Shown: in pieces, positions 14,516 through 19,555 of the stretch | How positions within the stretch are numbered: position 1 is the first letter of the stretch | Layout: each line of letters opens with the position of its first letter | DNA from: Flavobacteriales bacterium UBA5422 | GTDB lineage: Bacteria; Bacteroidota; Bacteroidia; Flavobacteriales_D; Crocinitomicaceae | Direction: 5' to 3' | Assembly: GCA_002409405.1 (NCBI GenBank) | Contig: DHNG01000012.1 | Location: 14,131-33,685, forward strand | DNA: 19,555 nucleotides | Made by a program: the position numbers and the translations under genes | Notes under the pieces: model-generated | Databases searched by the model: none | Seen by the model: the letters and a program-made list of their open reading frames with translations, nothing else | What the model was told of the DNA's origin: nothing

Positions 14516-17500
14516 TTATAATAAAACTAATTTTTCTAATTTTTCAGCAATTTCTCCTGCAGGTGTTCTTACCTTCAGTCTGTAAACGTAAACACCCCTT
14601 GCCAGATCGTCTCCGAAATCATCCCTACCATCCCATTGAATTCCTTCCGAACGATACCCTTGCGTGAAGATGGTTTTATTGATTGTCTTTACCAATCTTC
14701 CGGACACGGTGAAGATCTGAATTTGTGTTTCCAACTCTGTACAGCACTGATTGTGCTCAAAGTAAAATTCTGTATTGGTGGTGAAGGGATTGGGGTAGTT
14801 CAAAACATGATCAAGCGCCAATTCTGATTTTTCCTGCACAATGAATTCAACCGTTTCCTGTGAAGAGTTGTTGTTGACATCCCAGACTTTCAGCGTCAGG
14901 GTGTGTCTGCCTGGCTCCAGTTTGCTCAATTGATACCTCAATTCTCCGGATTGGTATGTGTCCAGATCATTTTTGAAATACTCATTCAGGATGATCGGAT
15001 TACTGGTTTTTTCGTCAATAACAGCTGTAATATCATGGCCAATCCCATTTCCGACTGTATTGACTCCGTTTTCATCTTTTATTTTGGCAATCAGGTAGGG
15101 TGTTTCATCTGTAAGTCCGCCATTCACAAAGTTTTCATTGTTGAGGTACATTGTAATTTCCGGTCCGATCTCATCATTCAATCCCAAAGGATTTACCCCT
15201 CCGACAAGTACACGCTGCTCTTCTCCGACTGCGTCAATCGCTCCATTGTCAGCATACATGCTGAATTTACCATTTCCGTAAGAATAATCGATGTCTTTCG
15301 GAACAATGAAATCAAATGAAAAGTATCCGTTTGTAATTGTAGATTGACCTCTGTAAATAACATTTTTCTGCAATTCAAATGGTAACTGATTGGCATATCC
15401 GATCAGTCCCGGCCCTGGTTTTTGTCCCCGTGTATTCAATTGCTTTGGCTTGTCATAAAGTGACGGTGTTGCAATTCCGTTAAAGGAAGAAAGGATATTC
15501 CCGTTGAAATCTTCCAGGTGTGCTTTTACGTGCACTTTACTTAATGCTTTTACTGTATCTGTCAGCAGAGCAGGAGAAACGCCGTTGATACTGTCAATTA
15601 CAATTCGATGTTGCGGCATTCCTATTCTCAGTGCAGGATCTCCGATTAAAACAAATGCCATCTTATACGTGTCATGTGCCGTTCCAAGGTCAACTTTGGT
15701 GTTTAACAGAATGTCTCCAAAAGTTCGTGGAGTGTTGTCAGGTCTTCGTTTAAATACATTTTTATTAAATGAACCGACAACGGAAGTGTTCGTACCGTAA
15801 TAGATTGTCCGGGTTGTCGTCATCAGTGCAATTGCCCCCCCCAGTGGATTAATGGACATCCATTCACCGGCCGACACAAGTTCAGGATTGTCAAAGCGTG
15901 TAAACTCACATGTCGCAGAAACAAAAAGAGGCAGGCGATCTGAATTTCTCAGATCCTGAATAATATTGGTTGTAATAATACGCGCATCCGACAACTGTCC
16001 GACACCTCCATGCCCGACATAATTAATTACCAGACTTCCGGAGTAAAAACTATTTAATAAAGCAGTGTTTAATTCTGAAGACCTGTTTCCTGAAACCGTT
16101 GCCTCCAGTTGATAAGCATCCAGGTAGAGTTTATTGGTGTTTATATCCGGATGATTGGCTTTTGTATAAGTATACCCTGGCTCATGGTCATTCACAATAA
16201 ACCAGTCTTCCATGTCTGCTACATTCACCAATTTTGTTCTCCAGTCGCCAAAACTTGATGACGAAACTCCGTCGACACAGTTGACATTATTTTCCGTATA
16301 AAAGTTGGAACCACCTTTCATATAGTGCTCAATCTTATTGACCTGTTCTCTTGCCATTTGAATGTTCGAGATCAACAGACGTCCGATTGCCATATCGACG
16401 ATGGAGTTCGCATCCATTGATTCGGCATCATCCAGGATACCATAAAAATCATCCGTAACAATGTTTTCGATAGAGGATTCGTTTGAGGAACTTCCAATTA
16501 GCTGGTATGCAGGAATAAAATTGTTGTTTCCTTGTACCCTGTTTTTCGGGTCGTAACTACCATCTCCGAATAAACACACGTATTTTAATGCGTCTGCAGG
16601 GGATGTGGTTCGGTCGTAAAACATCTTTATAAATGTTCTGATTGCTGCGGCATCAATGGCTCCACTGCTGAATTCATTATAGATCTCATCTACATTCACT
16701 ACGTGAACAGACAGGCCGTTTTGACGATGTAAATCAGCAAGTCTGTTTGCCTGAGAGGTAAATCCGGAAGGTGAAATAATCAGGTAATCTACCTGGCTTA
16801 ATGCATGCAGATTTTGAGGATTTACTGTTCCAAGAGATGACGGCGTCAGAAAAGAATTACCATTGCTGGCTACAAATTCTTTTAAGTTGTCTGTTGCTGT
16901 TCGGAAAACATATCCTCCTCCCGTTAATTGCCCGATCATTTTTCGGGGCATGTGCCTGTTGGATACATCCCAGATAAAACCGGTCGCCGGAAAATTCTGA
17001 ACCAAAAATTCACTGATATTTCCTGCCCCGGTTGATTCCAAATCACGGAATGAAAATTGATTGCCCGTAAAAACAAGCTGGCGACGGGTGTTGAGTTCTA
17101 TTTTATCCAGATACGCTGTTATACTTGGATTATTTCGTTGAAAAACAATGTTTACTGATACCGTAGGATTCGAGTTGTTGAAACTAAAATTGCGTGTGGA
17201 GCGCCCGTAATATCCGCTTCCGTTGCTGGGAACAGGATCAGACAACAGCGTTGTACCATTCACTATGTAATTAATTGTTCCGTTGGAAGTTGTTCTACTG
17301 TCAGAGCCCATTGAAATGATCAGACTGGACGGTGTGTTCGGAACCGGGTTGGAAATGGGGAAGCTGAATGTACGTGATAATTCAACATCAAATGTTTCTC
17401 CATACCATCGTTGACCGCATTTATTCAGATTGATAAGATCATTTTCATGTACCGCTCTGAATGAATAACTGTTTACGGTGTGGCTTGCGGGGAGTGTAGT

Positions 17501-18418
17501 GGAATTCAAATCCTGAATTCGGACAGGAGCAACATTCGGATTGATATTAATAAAGTAACAGGATTGATCCGAATAAATATTCCGTTCATTGACAAAAGAA
17601 GTTCCCGAAGAAGATAAATCCCATCGGTGAGGACCGGCACCATAGAACAAAATGTAGTCGTCGTTGTCAAATGATCCGTCAGATTCTCCCTGTATAAAAA
17701 TGGCGTTCATGGCCAGATCATCTGTGCGGGGAGCACTGTTGAGTTCAGGAATTCTCCCGTCACCGTTCCCATAGATATGAATATGTTGCGGATTCAGATT
17801 GTTAACATCAACTCCGATGGAAGAAAGGAAATTCCGGTCTATTTTGTAAATTCCATCTTGTGTAACTGCAATTTTATACCAACTTCCGGTTCCCGGACGG
17901 AGTACAGATTCCGTTGCAAATGATTTTGCCTGGTAATTTTGTATATAAGGGATTGTGTTTTGTTGAACAGAGATTGAGGTAATCCGATGGATTGTTCCTC
18001 CTTTTTTGATAAAAGGAATTAATGACAATACCAATAAGCGTTTGTTTCCACCGTTTGTAATGGTACCTTTCCATTCTGCGGTCTCCAGGATCTCTGTATT
18101 GGTGAGTTGCAGGTATTTTATTTCTTTTTCATTAGCCGGTGAAGTCTGAATATCTGTTAGTTCAAAAGAAGCATTTGTCTTCGGCAAAACTTCTTCCATG
18201 TATTGAAACGCCAGTTTACCGTTGAAATGTGTTTGTCCTTTAAAATTGGGGATGTAGGTCGATGTTCCATTGACATCAAATGCCTCCGGGGTTGACCACT
18301 CAATCGTAAATGTTCTGATTTCCTGTCCGTAGATGTCAAACGACAACAAAAAAGAAAAAAGACAAAATAATACGGTATATAAAAAGAGTAATTTGTTAGT
18401 CCTAATCATATTTTTCAT
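14516..18418 (-). CDS. porU: T9SS sortase PorU (gingipain-like C25 peptidase)
   Basis: Cell-surface sortase that removes the C-terminal signal of T9SS cargo and joins the cargo to LPS. The 1300 residues begin with a signal peptide (cleavage near IYGQ, about 32). An N-terminal beta-rich region follows, then the C25 domain from about 530: DYLIISPSGF, the KYVCLFGDGSYDP strand, catalytic His803 in NYVGHGG, and catalytic Cys837 in SATCEFTRFD. The 34-residue His-Cys spacing is close to that of gingipain R (His211 and Cys244). Ig-like parts come next. A type A sorting domain at about 1207-1300 opens with NYPNPFTTNT and ends with ARGVYVYRLKV and KLVLL, as PorU keeps its own such domain. Length is within the range for flavobacterial PorU. 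An in-frame ATG three codons downstream is an alternative start. It is the first gene of the minus-strand cluster and divergent from porP. Confidence 0.95.
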   Translation of the reverse strand: MKNMIRTNKLLFLYTVLFCLFSFLLSFDIYGQEIRTFTIEWSTPEAFDVNGTSTYIPNFKGQTHFNGKLAFQYMEEVLPKTNASFELTDIQTSPANEKEIKYLQLTNTEILETAEWKGTITNGGNKRLLVLSLIPFIKKGGTIHRITSISVQQNTIPYIQNYQAKSFATESVLRPGTGSWYKIAVTQDGIYKIDRNFLSSIGVDVNNLNPQHIHIYGNGDGRIPELNSAPRTDDLAMNAIFIQGESDGSFDNDDYILFYGAGPHRWDLSSSGTSFVNERNIYSDQSCYFININPNVAPVRIQDLNSTTLPASHTVNSYSFRAVHENDLINLNKCGQRWYGETFDVELSRTFSFPISNPVPNTPSSLIISMGSDSRTTSNGTINYIVNGTTLLSDPVPSNGSGYYGRSTRNFSFNNSNPTVSVNIVFQRNNPSITAYLDKIELNTRRQLVFTGNQFSFRDLESTGAGNISEFLVQNFPATGFIWDVSNRHMPRKMIGQLTGGGYVFRTATDNLKEFVASNGNSFLTPSSLGTVNPQNLHALSQVDYLIISPSGFTSQANRLADLHRQNGLSVHVVNVDEIYNEFSSGAIDAAAIRTFIKMFYDRTTSPADALKYVCLFGDGSYDPKNRVQGNNNFIPAYQLIGSSSNESSIENIVTDDFYGILDDAESMDANSIVDMAIGRLLISNIQMAREQVNKIEHYMKGGSNFYTENNVNCVDGVSSSSFGDWRTKLVNVADMEDWFIVNDHEPGYTYTKANHPDINTNKLYLDAYQLEATVSGNRSSELNTALLNSFYSGSLVINYVGHGGVGQLSDARIITTNIIQDLRNSDRLPLFVSATCEFTRFDNPELVSAGEWMSINPLGGAIALMTTTRTIYYGTNTSVVGSFNKNVFKRRPDNTPRTFGDILLNTKVDLGTAHDTYKMAFVLIGDPALRIGMPQHRIVIDSINGVSPALLTDTVKALSKVHVKAHLEDFNGNILSSFNGIATPSLYDKPKQLNTRGQKPGPGLIGYANQLPFELQKNVIYRGQSTITNGYFSFDFIVPKDIDYSYGNGKFSMYADNGAIDAVGEEQRVLVGGVNPLGLNDEIGPEITMYLNNENFVNGGLTDETPYLIAKIKDENGVNTVGNGIGHDITAVIDEKTSNPIILNEYFKNDLDTYQSGELRYQLSKLEPGRHTLTLKVWDVNNNSSQETVEFIVQEKSELALDHVLNYPNPFTTNTEFYFEHNQCCTELETQIQIFTVSGRLVKTINKTIFTQGYRSEGIQWDGRDDFGDDLARGVYVYRLKVRTPAGEIAEKLEKLVLL

Positions 18419-18422
18419 AGTG

Positions 18423-18430
18423 CAAATATC
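18423..18430 (-). promoter_or_regulatory. Imperfect -7 element directly before porU
   Basis: Minus-strand bases 18430-18423 read GATATTTG, one mismatch from TAnnTTTG. The element ends four bases before the porU ATG, the same spacing seen at the dehydratase and MarR genes, so a leaderless transcript is possible. No -33 element is visible, so confidence is low. Confidence 0.3.
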
Positions 18431-18472
18431 AGAAAACCTTTAAATGTAACTGATAAAAAAACGGAATAATTC

Positions 18473-18503
18473 TTTGATTATTATAAGCAAATTATAATAT
18501 TTG
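18473..18503 (+). promoter_or_regulatory. Candidate promoter for porP
   Basis: TTTG at 18473-18476 and TAATATTTG at 18495-18503 are separated by 18 bases. The -7 part has one base more than TAnnTTTG. It would give a leader of about 80 bases, which contains a small inverted repeat (CTTCA/TGAAG near 18551-18565). It lies in the 168-base divergent gap shared with porU; nothing else clear is seen there. Confidence 0.35.
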
Positions 18504-18586
18504 TAACCTTTTATTTGAATTTACGTTAAAAAGGGACGATGGGGTGGAGGCTTCATCACGTGAAGGTATGATCTAATTCTTATTAA

Positions 18587-19555
18587 ATGAAAGGATTGAA
18601 GCGATTAATGACTACAGGATTCCTGTGTTTGACCGTATTTTGCTCAAACGCTCAGGATCCTTCGTTTACGCAATTTTATTCAAACCCGATTTATCTGAAC
18701 CCTGCTTTTGCAGGTTCAAACGGTTGTCCGCGATTTGTAGCGAATTATCGCAATCAGTGGCCAAGTCTTTCGGGAAATTATGTAACGTACGCAGCTGCTT
18801 ACGATCAATATTTTAAAAACATTTCCGGAGGGATCGGTGTTATTGCAACACACGATATGCAGGGACAGGGAACGATCCAGACTTCTATGCTAGGGTTGAT
18901 TTACTCGTACCACCTGTCCGTTACCCGAAAATTCTCATTGATGTTCGGTGCACGTGCTGCCTGGTACCAGAAATTCCTGGACTGGGACAAACTGACATTC
19001 GGCGATATGATCGATCCGCGAAAAGGGTTTATCTACCAAACAGGAGATGTTCCGAGAGGGGGATCAAGAGGTTTCTTTGATGCTTCAGCAGGAATTGTCG
19101 GTTATTCAGATGTTTTCTTCTTCGGAGTTGCCGCTCATCACCTGAATATGCCAAATGAATCTATGATTGTTGGTGAAAGCCGTTTGCCGATGCGTTTTAC
19201 AGGACATGCCGGAGCTGAAATCAAATTGGGAGGGAAATCAAAGTACTCGAATACGACATCCATCATGCCCAACGTGATTTATCAGTACCAGAACGGATTC
19301 CAGGAATTGAACATCGGAACGTATGTGAAATATGGAATTTTCACAGCTGGTGTGTGGTACCGTACAAGTGATGCATTCATTACAACGATCGGGATCAATA
19401 CAGGAATGTTCCGGATCGGATATAGTTATGACGTAACTGTATCGCAATTGAACAACGGAGTTTCCGGAGGTTCACATGAGGTTTCATTGGGATTGAACCT
19501 GAATTGTAAGAAGAAAATTCCACAGTTCAGAACCATTTCTTGTCCTTCTTTCTAA
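18587..19555 (+). CDS. PorP/SprF-family type IX secretion outer membrane protein
   Basis: Outer membrane beta-barrel of the PorP/SprF family (Bacteroidetes-specific membrane protein in T9SS and gliding loci). The 322 residues begin with a signal peptide (MKGLKRL, hydrophobic core, cleavage after SNAQ at about 23). The family hallmark DPSFTQFYSNPIYLNPAFAGS follows at once. Alternating hydrophobic strands, FGARAAWYQKFLDWDKLTFGDMID and the late IGYSYDVTVS segment are typical. The tail has Cys residues and ends ISCPSF. The gene is complete, its TAA being the last three bases of the window. Two roles exist: the core PorP that sits with PorK/L/M/N (GldK/L/M/N), and SprF-type partners of particular secreted adhesins. 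Closeness to porU and porV favours the core PorP, in which case gldK/porK would be next, outside this window. Confidence 0.9.
   Translation: MKGLKRLMTTGFLCLTVFCSNAQDPSFTQFYSNPIYLNPAFAGSNGCPRFVANYRNQWPSLSGNYVTYAAAYDQYFKNISGGIGVIATHDMQGQGTIQTSMLGLIYSYHLSVTRKFSLMFGARAAWYQKFLDWDKLTFGDMIDPRKGFIYQTGDVPRGGSRGFFDASAGIVGYSDVFFFGVAAHHLNMPNESMIVGESRLPMRFTGHAGAEIKLGGKSKYSNTTSIMPNVIYQYQNGFQELNIGTYVKYGIFTAGVWYRTSDAFITTIGINTGMFRIGYSYDVTVSQLNNGVSGGSHEVSLGLNLNCKKKIPQFRTISCPSF

Noticed and set aside
14903..15319. A 138-codon plus-strand frame inside porU
   Set aside because: It is a shadow of the PorU coding sequence; the minus strand carries the conserved protein throughout.

Overview
The window looks like AT-rich chromosomal DNA from a gliding-type member of the Bacteroidota, most likely Flavobacteriales (a Fluviicola/Crocinitomicaceae-like organism is my guess, unverified). 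The grounds are several proteins of the type IX secretion system (T9SS), many short signal peptides ending in AQ, near absence of Shine-Dalgarno sequences, and several matches to the Bacteroidota -7 promoter element TAnnTTTG.

Layout, left to right. (1) 1-3750: a three-gene plus-strand operon for a tripartite exporter (TolC-like outer membrane channel, lipoprotein HlyD-like adaptor, ABC-2 type permease). No ATPase gene is visible. It is bounded on both sides by AT-rich octamer repeats, and the right-hand set forms a perfect 21-bp palindrome. (2) 3877-6250: a 686-residue TPR / beta-propeller / carboxypeptidase-regulatory-like / OmpA protein with the architecture of T9SS PorE, then a small cysteine-containing lipoprotein and a strong terminator. 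(3) 6286-9391: a plus-strand operon of a membrane-anchored WbpM/CapD-type nucleotide-sugar dehydratase, a 4HBT-fold thioesterase and an alpha/beta hydrolase. (4) 9603-10064: a MarR-family regulator with a GTG start, ending at a shared bidirectional terminator. (5) 18418-10138, minus strand: porU (T9SS sortase), porV (outer membrane shuttle), ispF (MEP isoprenoid pathway), a DegT-family sugar aminotransferase and a UDP-glucose 6-dehydrogenase. (6) 18587-19555, divergent from porU: a PorP/SprF-family outer membrane protein whose stop codon is the last three bases of the window.

How the genes may work together: in Porphyromonas gingivalis, PorV brings secreted cargo to PorU, which removes the C-terminal signal and attaches the protein to anionic LPS (A-LPS). 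The aminotransferase PorR/WbpE and the dehydrogenase UgdA are needed to make that LPS. Here porU and porV share a strand and neighbourhood with an aminotransferase and a UDP-sugar dehydrogenase, and a WbpM-type dehydratase lies nearby. The window may therefore join the sortase to the supply of its sugar acceptor. This is an inference from gene order and family knowledge.

All gaps between genes are under 300 bases. They hold promoter-like elements, terminators and hairpins as listed. I saw no tRNA, rRNA, CRISPR array, insertion sequence or phage gene.
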